In this document: positions 1 to 9,126 of the stretch, in pieces | Layout of the letters: each line of letters opens with the position of its first letter | Numbering within the stretch: the stretch's first letter is position 1 | NCBI RefSeq assembly: GCF_030315915.2 | Contig: NZ_CP135990.1 | Span: 1,798,001 to 1,862,000, forward strand | Direction of reading: 5' to 3' | Source: Providencia zhijiangensis | GTDB taxonomy: Bacteria; Pseudomonadota; Gammaproteobacteria; Enterobacterales; Enterobacteriaceae | DNA length: 64,000 nt | The notes under the pieces: model-generated | Databases searched by the model: none | Told to the model about the DNA's origin: nothing | Seen by the model: only the letters and a program-made list of their open reading frames with translations | Made by a program: the position numbers and the translations under genes

Positions 1-1
1 T

Positions 2-1105
2 ATTGAGCAAGATGTCGCTAAAAATACATTAGACCTGAATTTCAGTTATCCGATTGCGAAAGAACAAACCAAACTATTACGGGAATCGTTACGGGAAATA
101 GCGGTTGGGGGTGATTTGGAAGGAATTCTTTATTATCAACAGCATACAGGGCGAGAGCATGAAAGGCAGACAGTCGCTAAATACTTAAAACAGCGTGGAT
201 TAACTCATGCAACGGCAGATACCGTCGCTTTAGTCAGTGGTGGGCAACATGGTTTAGCAACCATTATTTTAGGTATGTTCAGTCCTGGAGATATTATTGC
301 CGTCGATGCTTTAACTTATCCGGGGTTTAAAGCTCTAGCGAAAATCTACCATTTAGAGCTTATATCCGTGCCTACGGCAGAAAATGGTCCAAACTTACAA
401 GCGTTGGATAAGCTATGCCAACAGAGAAAAATTCGAGCCTACTATGCGATGCCGACACTGCATAATCCGCTAGGTTGGGTGATGAGTTTATCGGAACGTA
501 AAAAGCTGGTGGACTTAGCTAGGCAGCACCAATTTTTCTTAATTGAAGACGGGTCTTATGCCTTTTTGCAGCGACCAGCAGTTGTCCCATTAGCAACGCT
601 TGCACCTGAAATTACATTTTATACAACAGGTTTTTCGAAGAATATTGCAACTGGCTTACGTGTCGGTGCGGTACTGGCACCCCAGCAATATATTGAAAAT
701 ATCGAGCGTATCATCCGAATTACAACATGGAATACACCGGCAATAACCACTGCTATCCTCTGTGATTGGATCGAAAAAGGTGAGGTCGATAGCATTGAAA
801 AAGATAAGCGGCGAGATGCAAAGATCCGGCAAAAAATAGTCCAGAAAATTTTCACTGATATACCCTATATTGCGCATCCAGCCAGCTATTTTGTTTGGCT
901 ACCCTTACCGGAAGGTGTGCGCGCAGATGTAGTGGTCAGTGAATTAAAAAAACAAAATATCGCGACTAGCAGTGCGGAGTCTTACAGCACATCAAACGCG
1001 GTACCGCAGGCGTTAAGAATAGCAATTAGCACCTTAACCCATGAAGAGTTGGCAGTGGCAATCGAAGCAATTAGGCGCGTTGTATTGTATTTGATTGATT
1101 TATAA
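2..1105 (+). CDS. MocR-type regulator, C-terminal aminotransferase-fold part (5' truncated by window edge)
   Basis: The reading frame is open from base 2, so the gene starts outside the window; the first in-window start codon (TTG at 116) is internal. The visible part is a fold-type I PLP aminotransferase domain of the kind fused behind a GntR winged helix in MocR regulators. It has a TTGFSKN segment holding the PLP lysine, an NPLG motif in the cofactor-binding region, and an ALRIAIS segment near the C-terminus. Inference: a transcription factor whose effector is an amine, amino acid or PLP aldimine. Its stop lies 28 bases before the start of a NUDIX gene in the same direction, which suggests co-transcription. 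A true aminotransferase cannot be excluded, because the N-terminus is not visible. Confidence 0.8.
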   Translation: MEQDVAKNTLDLNFSYPIAKEQTKLLRESLREIAVGGDLEGILYYQQHTGREHERQTVAKYLKQRGLTHATADTVALVSGGQHGLATIILGMFSPGDIIAVDALTYPGFKALAKIYHLELISVPTAENGPNLQALDKLCQQRKIRAYYAMPTLHNPLGWVMSLSERKKLVDLARQHQFFLIEDGSYAFLQRPAVVPLATLAPEITFYTTGFSKNIATGLRVGAVLAPQQYIENIERIIRITTWNTPAITTAILCDWIEKGEVDSIEKDKRRDAKIRQKIVQKIFTDIPYIAHPASYFVWLPLPEGVRADVVVSELKKQNIATSSAESYSTSNAVPQALRIAISTLTHEELAVAIEAIRRVVLYLIDL

Positions 1106-1133
1106 AGATGATAAGTATGAAGGAATAAAAATA

Positions 1134-1613
1134 GTGGAACATATCAAACATTTTACTGCGACAGCGATGATCTGTAATGCTCGTGGGGAGTTTCTATTAC
1201 ATGAGCACCCTAAGCTAGGTATTTGGCTACCGCCTGGTGGCCACGTTGACCCAAATGAAGAACCACAAGATACCGTTGTTCGTGAAGTGTTTGAAGAAAC
1301 AGGTTTACGGTGCCGAGTGATTGACTGTCGCTATCCGTTATACTCGAAGGTTAATGATTCAAAGAATACACTCTCTTTAGCTATTCCTTTAGCTATTTTA
1401 AAAGAATTCATTGCTGATAAACACCAAGGAGATCATTGGCATATCGATATGGTTTATCTCTGTGAGCTAATAGATGAAGAAACCCAATGCAATGCGAATT
1501 TTCATTGGGTTTCTCTGAATAAAATGAATGACTTAAATCTTCCTAAAGATGTGTATGAACTCGCTATTATGGTTAATGAATACTTTCAAAATGGTTCGGC
1601 TCATTCGAAATGA
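1134..1613 (+). CDS. NUDIX hydrolase
   Basis: A 159-residue protein with a complete Nudix box, GG-x4-E-x7-REVFEETGL, starting near residue 35 and ending near residue 58. Such enzymes hydrolyse nucleoside diphosphates linked to another moiety, using Mg2+ held by the Nudix glutamates. The substrate cannot be read from the sequence. I chose GTG at 1134 because AAGGA lies 9 bases upstream. A TTG at 1095 would add 13 residues and overlap the previous gene, but it has no ribosome-binding site. It is probably co-transcribed with the MocR-type gene upstream, and meets a convergent LysE-family gene just after its stop. Confidence 0.85.
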   Translation: MEHIKHFTATAMICNARGEFLLHEHPKLGIWLPPGGHVDPNEEPQDTVVREVFEETGLRCRVIDCRYPLYSKVNDSKNTLSLAIPLAILKEFIADKHQGDHWHIDMVYLCELIDEETQCNANFHWVSLNKMNDLNLPKDVYELAIMVNEYFQNGSAHSK

Positions 1614-1619
1614 ATTCAG

Positions 1620-2243
1620 TCATGATGAAATATTAAAAAAGAGCAAAGAGATACCTAGCATAATTAATAAGGCACCAATAACTCTATCCATAATGAATTG
1701 ATATTTAAGAATTTTATTTCTAATCAACGGTGCTGCAAAGAATAGAGCAATTAAACTAAACCAAACCCAATGTGCAAAAGAAATAAATAATCCGTAGCTG
1801 AAGTTTAACCATTGAGAGTTACCAGCTTGGATCACTTGGGTGTAGACCGAAACAACGAAAAACATCGTCTTAGGGTTGAGTGCATTAGTTAAAAAACCCA
1901 TTTTAAATGCGGAAAATGAAGAGGGTATTGATGCCGGATTAAGGTCATCGCTGGCGTTAATTGCTGTTTTGTTTGTTAAGGATTTAAAACCAATATACAC
2001 CAAGTAAGCGACACCAAGGAGTTTGGCTGTCATAAATAATGTAGGGGAACTCATAATGATTAGAGTTACGCCAAAAATGGTATACAGCACATGAACTTGT
2101 ACTCCAGCAGCAATACCAAGGGCGCTGAGTAAACCCGTTTTGGTGCCGTAGGAGTAGCTATTTCTGGTGACCATAGCGAAGTCGGGACCAGGGCTAATAA
2201 CCGCCAAAATAGTGATGGTGGCAACGGCGATAATTTCATTCAT
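1620..2243 (-). CDS. LysE/RhtB-family amino-acid exporter
   Basis: A 207-residue inner-membrane protein with about six hydrophobic segments. It carries the N-terminal family motif PGPDFAMVTRNS near residues 18-29 and a G-rich second segment (ALGIAAGVQVH). RhtB/LysE proteins export amino acids or their analogues by proton antiport; the substrate is not readable here. It is divergent from a LysR-family gene across about 200 bases, the usual arrangement of an exporter and its own activator. Its 3' end almost touches the NUDIX stop on the other strand. Confidence 0.88.
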   Translation of the reverse strand: MNEIIAVATITILAVISPGPDFAMVTRNSYSYGTKTGLLSALGIAAGVQVHVLYTIFGVTLIIMSSPTLFMTAKLLGVAYLVYIGFKSLTNKTAINASDDLNPASIPSSFSAFKMGFLTNALNPKTMFFVVSVYTQVIQAGNSQWLNFSYGLFISFAHWVWFSLIALFFAAPLIRNKILKYQFIMDRVIGALLIMLGISLLFFNISS

Positions 2244-2445
2244 AGTGAGATCCTAATGGTAATAAAAACTGACTTAATTTCTGGATGGAAAATGGATTTG
2301 ATTAACTTGAAGTGTTGATTATCAATAGATTGTAAATAGAGGAAAAGCGATTTATTCTCAATGAAACCTGTCAGTTTTCGTTACCTATTTAATTGTGAAG
2401 CTACTCATTTTATAAGCCCCTTAATTTTATGAAGACATTAATTCT

Positions 2446-3321
2446 ATGAAACTGCCTCCATTAACATCGTTACGGTTTTTTGATGTTGCTGCACGCTATG
2501 AAAGTATTATTAAAGCCGCGCAAGAGCTGCATGTAACGCACAGTGCAATTAGCCGCCAGATAAAATTACTTGAGGAGCATCTTGGGGTTTTACTGTTTGA
2601 ACGACGTAACCGAGCTATCTTTTTAACAGAAGAAGGTAAATTGTTATTTCAAACGACGACGCATTTATTCCAACAACTTTCTGATACCGTCGAAATAATT
2701 ACTCAGCGTCCTCATAACCGAGTTGTTAGTTTATCGTGTGAGCCGACCATCGCTATGAAATGGCTGATCCCTCGTTTAACCAGTTTTTATCAGCAATATC
2801 CTGAAATTACCGTGCATTTAATCGCCGCTGGTGGTCCGATTGATTTTAATAAGGCGGGAGTTGATCTTGCTCTTCGCCGTAATGATTTCACGTGGGATGA
2901 CAATATTTATGCGAAGAAAATATGCGCGGAATGGATGGGTATCATCAAGAAAAATGATAGCCAGCCTTATCATGAGATGAACTTGCTTGTACCGGCCTCA
3001 CGGCCAAATGTTTGGCGTACATGGCAAGCCCGTAGTGGCATTAATTTACAACATAATAAACAAATTAATTTCGAACATTTCTACCTGTGTTTGCAGGCTG
3101 CATTAGCAGGACAGGGTGTTGCTATCGCATCGTTCCTAATGGTTGCTGATGAAATGAACACACAACAATTAATGGCTCCAGAAGGTTTTATTGAAGATGG
3201 TTCGGCATATTACTTGCTTTCACCTAAAGAAATAAAAGCAGACACCCCAGCAGCTATTTTTATGGAATGGTTGGAAACAAACGTGAATCAAAGCCTATTG
3301 TTGACTCAGCAATCGGCATAA
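2446..3321 (+). CDS. LysR-family regulator (GcvA/AmpR-like)
   Basis: A 291-residue protein. The N-terminal winged helix reads SLRFFDVAARYES then HVTHSAISRQIKLLEE, the GcvA/AmpR style of LysR helix-turn-helix; residues from about 90 onward form the periplasmic-binding-like effector domain. It is divergent from the LysE/RhtB exporter at 1620-2243, so by the usual LysR logic it probably controls that exporter and itself. The next gene, ddlA, follows in the same direction after 135 bases with its own Shine-Dalgarno sequence and looks independent. Confidence 0.87.
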   Translation: MKLPPLTSLRFFDVAARYESIIKAAQELHVTHSAISRQIKLLEEHLGVLLFERRNRAIFLTEEGKLLFQTTTHLFQQLSDTVEIITQRPHNRVVSLSCEPTIAMKWLIPRLTSFYQQYPEITVHLIAAGGPIDFNKAGVDLALRRNDFTWDDNIYAKKICAEWMGIIKKNDSQPYHEMNLLVPASRPNVWRTWQARSGINLQHNKQINFEHFYLCLQAALAGQGVAIASFLMVADEMNTQQLMAPEGFIEDGSAYYLLSPKEIKADTPAAIFMEWLETNVNQSLLLTQQSA

Positions 3322-3456
3322 AATTTGTATAATTTTAAGGGTTTGGTTATTTAATCACCGAACCTACTTGCGTAGTGAAGTTTTTATGCCCTAACTATTT
3401 CGCTGCGTGCTATATTTCCCAGAATCGTTTTTGATGTCTTTATGTTGGAGTAAATA

Positions 3457-4560
3457 ATGAGCAAAATTCGGGTTGGTGTCATTTTTGGTGGTAAATCCAC
3501 TGAGCATGAAGTTTCGTTGCAATCAGCTAAAAATATTATTAATGGATTAGATCGTAGTAAGTTTGATGTTTGTCTCATCGGTATCAATAAAGAAGGGCAA
3601 TGGCATGAGTATGATGAAGCAAACTTCCTGTTACATGGCGATGATCCCGCTCATATCGCGTTAAATACTCCAAAGCGCAGCATTGCCGTTGTTCCGGGCA
3701 AACAAAGTGAACAATTCATTTCTCTAGAAGATGCTAAACCTCTCCCGCAAATTGATGTTATTTTCCCAATTGTCCACGGTAATTTAGGTGAAGATGGCTC
3801 TTTACAAGGTTTACTGCGTATGGTGAATCTGCCGTTTGTTGGACCGGGTGTTCTAGGCTCATCAGCTTGCATGGATAAAGATGTCACCAAACGCCTTTTA
3901 AGGGATGCAGGGCTGCACATTGCACCATTTATTACGCTGCTGAAAAGCAGTCGTGGTGAAATAAGCTATGCTGCAACGGTTGAGAAACTGGGCTTACCAT
4001 TATTTATTAAACCAGCTAACCAAGGTTCATCGGTTGGGATCAGTAAAGTTAATAATGAAAGCGAGTTTAACGTGGCATTAGATTTTGCATTCTTATTCGA
4101 CGTAAAAGTGCTGATTGAAAGCGCAGTAAAAGGGCGTGAAATCGAGTGTGCTGTTCTTGGAAATGAACATCCATTAGCTAGCCCATGCGGTGAAATCGTA
4201 CTGCATGACAGCTTCTATGCATATCACACTAAATACATTGATGAAAATGGCGCGTCTGTTGTTGCTCCAGCGGATTTAGAGCAAGATGTGAGTGAAAAGA
4301 TCCGTACAATTGCGCTTGAAGCTTATCAAGCTTTAAACTGCAGCGGTATGTCTCGTGTTGATGTATTTTTAACTGAAAAAAATGATGTTGTGATTAATGA
4401 AATCAACACATTACCGGGGTTCACTAATATCAGTATGTACCCGAAACTGTGGCAACAAGGCGGTATGACTTATCAAGAATTGATCAGTCGTTTAATTGAA
4501 CTTGGGATTGAAAAATTCCAGCAAACAGCCGCATTAAAAACAGCCTGTGATGACATTTAA
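3457..4560 (+). CDS. ddlA: D-alanine--D-alanine ligase A
   Basis: A 367-residue cytoplasmic ligase that joins two D-alanines using ATP, for the peptidoglycan stem peptide. It has the N-terminal VIFGGKSTEHEVSL signature, a central KPANQGSSVGISKV ATP-grasp segment and the C-terminal metal-binding VINEINTLPGFT motif. The length matches DdlA; DdlB is about 60 residues shorter. The start ATG has GGAG 8 bases upstream. It appears monocistronic, with a LysR gene before it and a hairpin after the stop facing a convergent acetyltransferase gene. Confidence 0.96.
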   Translation: MSKIRVGVIFGGKSTEHEVSLQSAKNIINGLDRSKFDVCLIGINKEGQWHEYDEANFLLHGDDPAHIALNTPKRSIAVVPGKQSEQFISLEDAKPLPQIDVIFPIVHGNLGEDGSLQGLLRMVNLPFVGPGVLGSSACMDKDVTKRLLRDAGLHIAPFITLLKSSRGEISYAATVEKLGLPLFIKPANQGSSVGISKVNNESEFNVALDFAFLFDVKVLIESAVKGREIECAVLGNEHPLASPCGEIVLHDSFYAYHTKYIDENGASVVAPADLEQDVSEKIRTIALEAYQALNCSGMSRVDVFLTEKNDVVINEINTLPGFTNISMYPKLWQQGGMTYQELISRLIELGIEKFQQTAALKTACDDI

Positions 4561-4582
4561 TCTCTGATATTTCTCGAAAACT

Positions 4583-4609
4583 TTGCCGATAGCAGGCTGC
4601 TGTCGGCAA
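4583..4609. terminator. Hairpin between convergent ddlA and acetyltransferase genes
   Basis: TTGCCGATAGCAG can pair with CTGCTGTCGGCAA across a single T.G wobble, giving a stem of about 11-13 base pairs with a tiny loop. The T-run is weak on the + side; on the minus strand the hairpin is followed by AGTTTTCG. It sits between two convergent stops, so it probably serves both genes. Confidence 0.6.
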
Positions 4610-4630
4610 TATCACGCTAAAGCTAACGCA

Positions 4631-5419
4631 TTAATTCACAACGTTTTTATTACACCAAACATAATTGATGTAACGGAATAACGGCTCAAATCCAAATTTT
4701 TTATATAAATCAAAGCCTGCTTCTGAAGCATCTAAGAAGCAATGTTCGACTCGTTGTTGACGACAAAATGCGAGAGCATAATCAATAAGCTGAGAAGCAT
4801 AACCTTTACCCTGAAACTTAGGTTCAGTACCGATATCGTCGAAACGCGCCAATTCTCCTTCAATGGTCACTGTCATGGATGTTGCGGGTTCTCCATTGAC
4901 CAATAAGACGAAATGGAACTGTGGTGCGCCTTGCTGCAGGGCATCTTCATGGTAGCGAACATACTCTTGGATCACCGTATCGTGTTCTTCTGAAAGATAG
5001 AACGCAGAAACTAATGGTTTAGCCCAAAGGGATAAATCATGGTTTGCGAGCACGATATCTACCTGATTATCAGGCAAATCAACTTCTTTTTGCTGCGACA
5101 AAGTTAGCGCCATGGCTGTCGTGACGCTGTCACGTTTATAGTTAAGTGCTTCAATATCTTTGACGACTTTTGGCAGCATCTCTTCGGGGATCACCAAAGT
5201 GTGGTTCTTTTTCTGCGATACGAACAGGTTGTATGCTTGCATAAAAGCATGATGAGTAGAGTCGGGTTGCAGATAGATAAAATTGAACGCCGGGGAATTT
5301 AATGGCGTTAAATAACAAATTGTATGTTGTGCAATCTGGATACTGTGCTCACAAATCGAAGTCCAAAACGTCTTTTCGATCGATTGGTAATGTCGTAAAT
5401 AGTAGAGCGGTATATTCAT
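4631..5419 (-). CDS. GNAT-family N-acetyltransferase (paralogue 1)
   Basis: A 262-residue protein with a C-terminal GNAT fold. The acetyl-CoA pyrophosphate loop is Q-GKGYA near residue 205, after the DDIGTEPKF strand, followed by the FLDASEAGFDLYKKFGF stretch typical of motif B. The N-terminal half (about residues 1-130) is not a standard GNAT segment and is shared with the paralogue at 6921-7703. The two proteins align over their full length. The substrate is unknown. It is divergent from, and separated by about 520 bases from, a secreted hydrolase gene. Confidence 0.82.
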   Translation of the reverse strand: MNIPLYYLRHYQSIEKTFWTSICEHSIQIAQHTICYLTPLNSPAFNFIYLQPDSTHHAFMQAYNLFVSQKKNHTLVIPEEMLPKVVKDIEALNYKRDSVTTAMALTLSQQKEVDLPDNQVDIVLANHDLSLWAKPLVSAFYLSEEHDTVIQEYVRYHEDALQQGAPQFHFVLLVNGEPATSMTVTIEGELARFDDIGTEPKFQGKGYASQLIDYALAFCRQQRVEHCFLDASEAGFDLYKKFGFEPLFRYINYVWCNKNVVN

Positions 5420-5941
5420 TAGTCAGTTACCTGATACAAAATGTGTTAGTCAAAATGGAGCAAATAACAAATCTAACCCCATGTAAAATTTTGTTAACTT
5501 ATTGGCAGTAAAGCCTTTGTGAACTATCTATTGATAATAACTAAACCTTTAAAATCAGCAACCGTTGCGGCAGTTGTCATCTTATCTTTGGCCTGAGCTC
5601 TCACTCTTATGCAACGTTTTCAGTGTCATTAATCAATATCTATAAAGTAAATTTAAAGATGAATTAAGGCGTTTCGTGCGATATGCAGATAGATTGTCAT
5701 TTAATGCTATCTTACATTGCACATTTACTCTATAAAATGTCATGTAAATTTATAAAAAGCTTTGTAACTCAATGAGATTATCTTATGAAATTCTCCATTA
5801 TGATAGTAGAAATAAAGAGATCGTACCTGCATAAATATGCTAAATAGAGTGACGTAAATAAGATAAATAGAGTTGTAAACGTTATATTTTTCAATGTATT
5901 GTTTTTGAAAAATAAAAGATGACTGAGGTTACGTTAAGGTA
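5420..5941. other. 522-base intergenic region with an inverted repeat
   Basis: No convincing gene on either strand. It is very A+T rich and separates the divergent acetyltransferase and secreted-hydrolase genes. The clearest structure is a perfect 9-base inverted repeat, ATTTTTCAA (5886-5894) and TTGAAAAAT (5905-5913), with a 10-base spacer, about 28 bases before the hydrolase start. It could be an operator or an mRNA leader hairpin. The length suggests a regulated promoter region. Confidence 0.5.
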
Positions 5942-6871
5942 ATGCAAAAATTTATATTAGGCGCCCTGTGTTTAGTGAGTTATTCAGTGTTTGCCGAATC
6001 AGCTGAAAATCCTTTTGATAGACAAATACTGAAACACGATGGCAAAGAAACTCATTATTACCTGCTTAAAAGTGACTCTAACCCCTCTAAAGAATTATTG
6101 GTATTAATCCAAGGCTCCGACTGCAAAAGTGTCGTTAATAACCAAAATATGATTAAGAATTTTAGGGGAGTATTACCTAATAGTGATGTGCTTTTAGTAG
6201 AAAAAACAGGCTTAACACCTGATGTGGGGCTAGATGATCCAAATGCCTTAGAAGAGGATTGCCCTGTAGAATATATGAAGAGCGACTCTTATTTTGAAAG
6301 AGTGGATAACTATATTGCTGTGCTGAACCAGTTGAAAAATCAGTATCAGCATATTGTTATATTGGGTGGTAGTGAAGGGGCGATAGTGACGAATATTATT
6401 GCGTCTAAAGTTGATTTTATTGATGCTGCTATTTCGCTAAATGGTGGCGGACAATTTTTTATTAATGATGTGATTTACAGCATTAATAAAAGTTTACCTG
6501 CTGAAGAAGCGCAAGGTGCAATAGAAGGGTTTAACCAGTTTGCAGATGCGGTTTTGCATGACCATTTAGACGATGACCAATTCCCCAGTAATCACGGGCA
6601 AAATTGGTGGTATGAAGCCTTAACGATAGATAATAAAAAACTACTTCAAGGTGTTCGTAAACCCCATTTAGTGATCCAAACGCTCACCGATATTAATGTG
6701 GACGTGGAAGGTTCACAAAAAATGATGAGTGAGGTTAATAACCCAAATATTACGTATAAAACATATTCCACATTAGACCATTATTTTAAAGATGGTCAGG
6801 ACAATAATCAGACAGCCGTGGTTATTGCTGATATTCAGGATTGGTATACAAACTTAAATATTAAAAGATAG
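5942..6871 (+). CDS. Secreted alpha/beta-hydrolase-fold protein
   Basis: A 309-residue protein with a Sec signal peptide (MQK, hydrophobic core, cleavage after VFA at about residue 18). The mature part has an alpha/beta-hydrolase layout: a nucleophile elbow GGSEGA with Ser144, a likely acid Asp250 in TLTD, and His280 in LDHYF. Cys61 and Cys107 are the main mature cysteines and may form a disulfide in the periplasm. It is probably an esterase, lipase or peptidase; the substrate is not readable. AAGG precedes the ATG. A strong hairpin follows, so it is likely monocistronic. It lies between two paralogous acetyltransferase genes. Confidence 0.72.
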   Translation: MQKFILGALCLVSYSVFAESAENPFDRQILKHDGKETHYYLLKSDSNPSKELLVLIQGSDCKSVVNNQNMIKNFRGVLPNSDVLLVEKTGLTPDVGLDDPNALEEDCPVEYMKSDSYFERVDNYIAVLNQLKNQYQHIVILGGSEGAIVTNIIASKVDFIDAAISLNGGGQFFINDVIYSINKSLPAEEAQGAIEGFNQFADAVLHDHLDDDQFPSNHGQNWWYEALTIDNKKLLQGVRKPHLVIQTLTDINVDVEGSQKMMSEVNNPNITYKTYSTLDHYFKDGQDNNQTAVVIADIQDWYTNLNIKR

Positions 6872-6881
6872 GTTGGGTAGA

Positions 6882-6910
6882 TACCCAGCTAAAGAATTCT
6901 TAGTTGGGTA
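6882..6910. terminator. Bidirectional terminator hairpin
   Basis: TACCCAGCTAA pairs with TTAGTTGGGTA (11 pairs, one G.T wobble) around a 7-base loop. It lies midway between the convergent stops of the secreted hydrolase (6871) and acetyltransferase paralogue 2 (6921). Confidence 0.72.
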
Positions 6911-6920
6911 TTTAGGGATT

Positions 6921-7703
6921 CTATTCTGAAATGTAGCTGTGATATTTAAAAATCGGTTTAAAGCCTAGTTTTTGATAAACCGACAAACCATCGCTAGACG
7001 CTTCCAAATAACACTGCTTGATTTTATGTTGAAGACAAACCTCTAAGGCATGTTTAATCAATGCCGTGGCAAATCCTAGTCTCTGGAATTCAATATCTGT
7101 ACCAATATCATCTAAGCGCGCAACGTCATTGTGTAGCGTGAGTGTTAGTGATGATACAGGGGTCTGCTGATTAAATAAGACAAAATGCATGATATTAGTT
7201 TGCTTGTCTAACGCACGCTGGTGATAGCGAATATATTCATCAATGATGGATTCATCATTATCACAATCAAGTTCATTGACTACAGGAAACGCAGTAATAA
7301 GCGGTTTCGACCAGTCAGAGAGATTATGATTGCTAAGCTTTATGTGATAGCCATCTGGTAACTGATTTCCCGTTTTGAGTTCATTTCCCGTAAGGTCAAA
7401 GACCATCGCTGTTGATTCACCATCATCAATAAGATCATGTTGTTGTATACAATTTGAAAACTTGGGTAATTCATCGGTGTGAACAACTAAAATATAGGGT
7501 TTTGATTGTTGTTGAAACAATGTATTTGCCGCTTCAAAGCCAGCAATAGTTGCTCCTGAATGCAAGTAAATATAATTAAAAGCGGGAGTTTTTAGCTCAG
7601 TAAAATAGGCAAACGTATTTGGCTCTACATGATGAGTCCTTAGGCAAATAGCAGACCAAAAAATATCTTCTAATGAGTAAAAACACGCTTCGTTGTGAGT
7701 CAT
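6921..7703 (-). CDS. GNAT-family N-acetyltransferase (paralogue 2)
   Basis: A 260-residue paralogue of the protein at 4631-5419. Shared landmarks include an N-terminal EDIFWSAIC block (TFWTSIC in paralogue 1), HNLSDWSKPLITAF in the middle, and RLDDIGTDIEFQRLGFA with the acetyl-CoA loop Q-RLGFA near residue 205. The C-terminus has YLEASSDGLSVYQKLGF. The two copies have diverged clearly, so this is an old duplication or two separate acquisitions. They flank one secreted hydrolase, and both point away from or into it. The substrate is unknown. Confidence 0.82.
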   Translation of the reverse strand: MTHNEACFYSLEDIFWSAICLRTHHVEPNTFAYFTELKTPAFNYIYLHSGATIAGFEAANTLFQQQSKPYILVVHTDELPKFSNCIQQHDLIDDGESTAMVFDLTGNELKTGNQLPDGYHIKLSNHNLSDWSKPLITAFPVVNELDCDNDESIIDEYIRYHQRALDKQTNIMHFVLFNQQTPVSSLTLTLHNDVARLDDIGTDIEFQRLGFATALIKHALEVCLQHKIKQCYLEASSDGLSVYQKLGFKPIFKYHSYISE

Positions 7704-7821
7704 TTCATGGTGTCCTAATAAATTAACTGAACGTTCCTAGTCTATTGAGGAAATTGAGATTGCTGTCACCATGGTACATGGGATAGCATTTGTTTAATTA
7801 AGAAAAGATTAAGGAATATCT

Positions 7822-8151
7822 GTGAATAATATCCCCGAAACCATCACGTTCTTTGAGCGTTTATTACCGCTAGTTGTTTCCGGTGAAAAAGTGATCACCA
7901 TTCGTGATGAAAGCGAGAGTCACTACGTACCAGGCTCGGTTGTCAAAGTACATGCTTTAGAAACAGGCAAGTACTATACCGACATTGAAATACTTTCTGT
8001 TGAGCCACTAAACTACGATGATATTTCCGAATATCACGCAACTCAAGAAGCGATGACATTAGAGACGTTGAAAGCCTTAATTCGTGAAATTTATCCCACT
8101 GAAAACTGCCTGTATGTTATTCATTATCGATTAACAACCGCAAGCGCTTAA
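7822..8151 (+). CDS. yqfB: ASCH-domain N4-acetylcytidine amidohydrolase
   Basis: A 109-residue single ASCH domain close to E. coli YqfB, which cleaves N4-acetylcytidine to cytidine and acetate. The EKVITIRDESESHYVPGSVV block aligns with the E. coli motif, placing Lys23 and Thr26 at the positions of the known catalytic Lys/Thr pair; a glutamate in the TLETLKALIREIYP helix region is the probable third residue. It starts at GTG 7822 with AAGGA 6 bases upstream. It is convergent with a LysR gene whose stop is only 2 bases away. Confidence 0.9.
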   Translation: MNNIPETITFFERLLPLVVSGEKVITIRDESESHYVPGSVVKVHALETGKYYTDIEILSVEPLNYDDISEYHATQEAMTLETLKALIREIYPTENCLYVIHYRLTTASA

Positions 8152-8152
8152 A

Positions 8153-9019
8153 TCACGATAATTGTTTTTTCACTAGTTTGATAAATGCTTTTGTGGCTGG
8201 AGACGCATCACTGTAATTATTAACAGCGAAGGCAATATCCCGAGTTACGCTGGGAATTAATGGTTTTACGACGATGTTGTTAATATTTTCGGGGATTGCG
8301 AGTTGAGCCACAATCGATACGGCTTCATTTCGTGCAACCAATGAAAAAGTGCTAAGAAGCTGGCGAGTTCTAAATTGAATTTTAGGTGTCAGCTTTTGTG
8401 CAGAAAATAGTCCCATCACAATTTTACCTGAGCCGGCTTGAGTTAAGTTGAAAGGGTACTCACACAATTGTTTTAGTGTAACCCCGTTGTACTGAGTCAA
8501 TGGATGGTTTAGCGGCAAAATAGCCACATATTGGTCGTGCTTTATGGGAAAAGTATCAAACCGTTCGTCTGGCAAGACCACAACACCAATATCTATGCGC
8601 TTTTCTTGTAACCATTGAGCCACGCTCTCATCATCGCCCTCATCAACAATAATTTCAATGCTGGGGTATTGCTGACGAAAGACCTTTAATAATGGGGGCA
8701 GAATACCTGTTGAAGAGCCGGGGCCGAAAGATCCTATCCGTAAAACACCTTTCTTTAATCCATTGGATGCTAGCGCTTCTTGCCGCATTGCTTCTTGAAG
8801 GCTCAGTATATGTTGGGCGCGATTTAACAGCGTATTACCAATTTCGGTCAGAGTGACTCGATTTTGTTCCCGCGTAAATAGACTGACATTGAAATCTTTT
8901 TCGAGAGATTTAATGGCATGTGAAACCGCAGATTGGGAAATACTCAAAAACATTGCCGCTAAGGTAAAACTTTTTAGCTCAGCAACACGGGTAAATATTT
9001 CCAGTTGGCTTAGTGTCAT
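8153..9019 (-). CDS. LysR-family regulator
   Basis: A 288-residue LysR protein. The helix-turn-helix covers residues 1-65 (SQLEIFTRVAELKSF, then SISQSAVSHAIKSLEK), and an effector-binding domain fills the rest. It is divergent from the EamA-family exporter at 9127-10050 across about 107 bases and is probably its regulator. The ligand is unknown. Confidence 0.88.
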   Translation of the reverse strand: MTLSQLEIFTRVAELKSFTLAAMFLSISQSAVSHAIKSLEKDFNVSLFTREQNRVTLTEIGNTLLNRAQHILSLQEAMRQEALASNGLKKGVLRIGSFGPGSSTGILPPLLKVFRQQYPSIEIIVDEGDDESVAQWLQEKRIDIGVVVLPDERFDTFPIKHDQYVAILPLNHPLTQYNGVTLKQLCEYPFNLTQAGSGKIVMGLFSAQKLTPKIQFRTRQLLSTFSLVARNEAVSIVAQLAIPENINNIVVKPLIPSVTRDIAFAVNNYSDASPATKAFIKLVKKQLS

Positions 9020-9126
9020 GAGTGAATACTCATTTGATTATGATCTTCGATAACAAATACCTTATCTGTATCGAATGATTGAGTCAATAAAGCGCACAAT
9101 ATCTGATCTGGATGGGGAATATCGCG

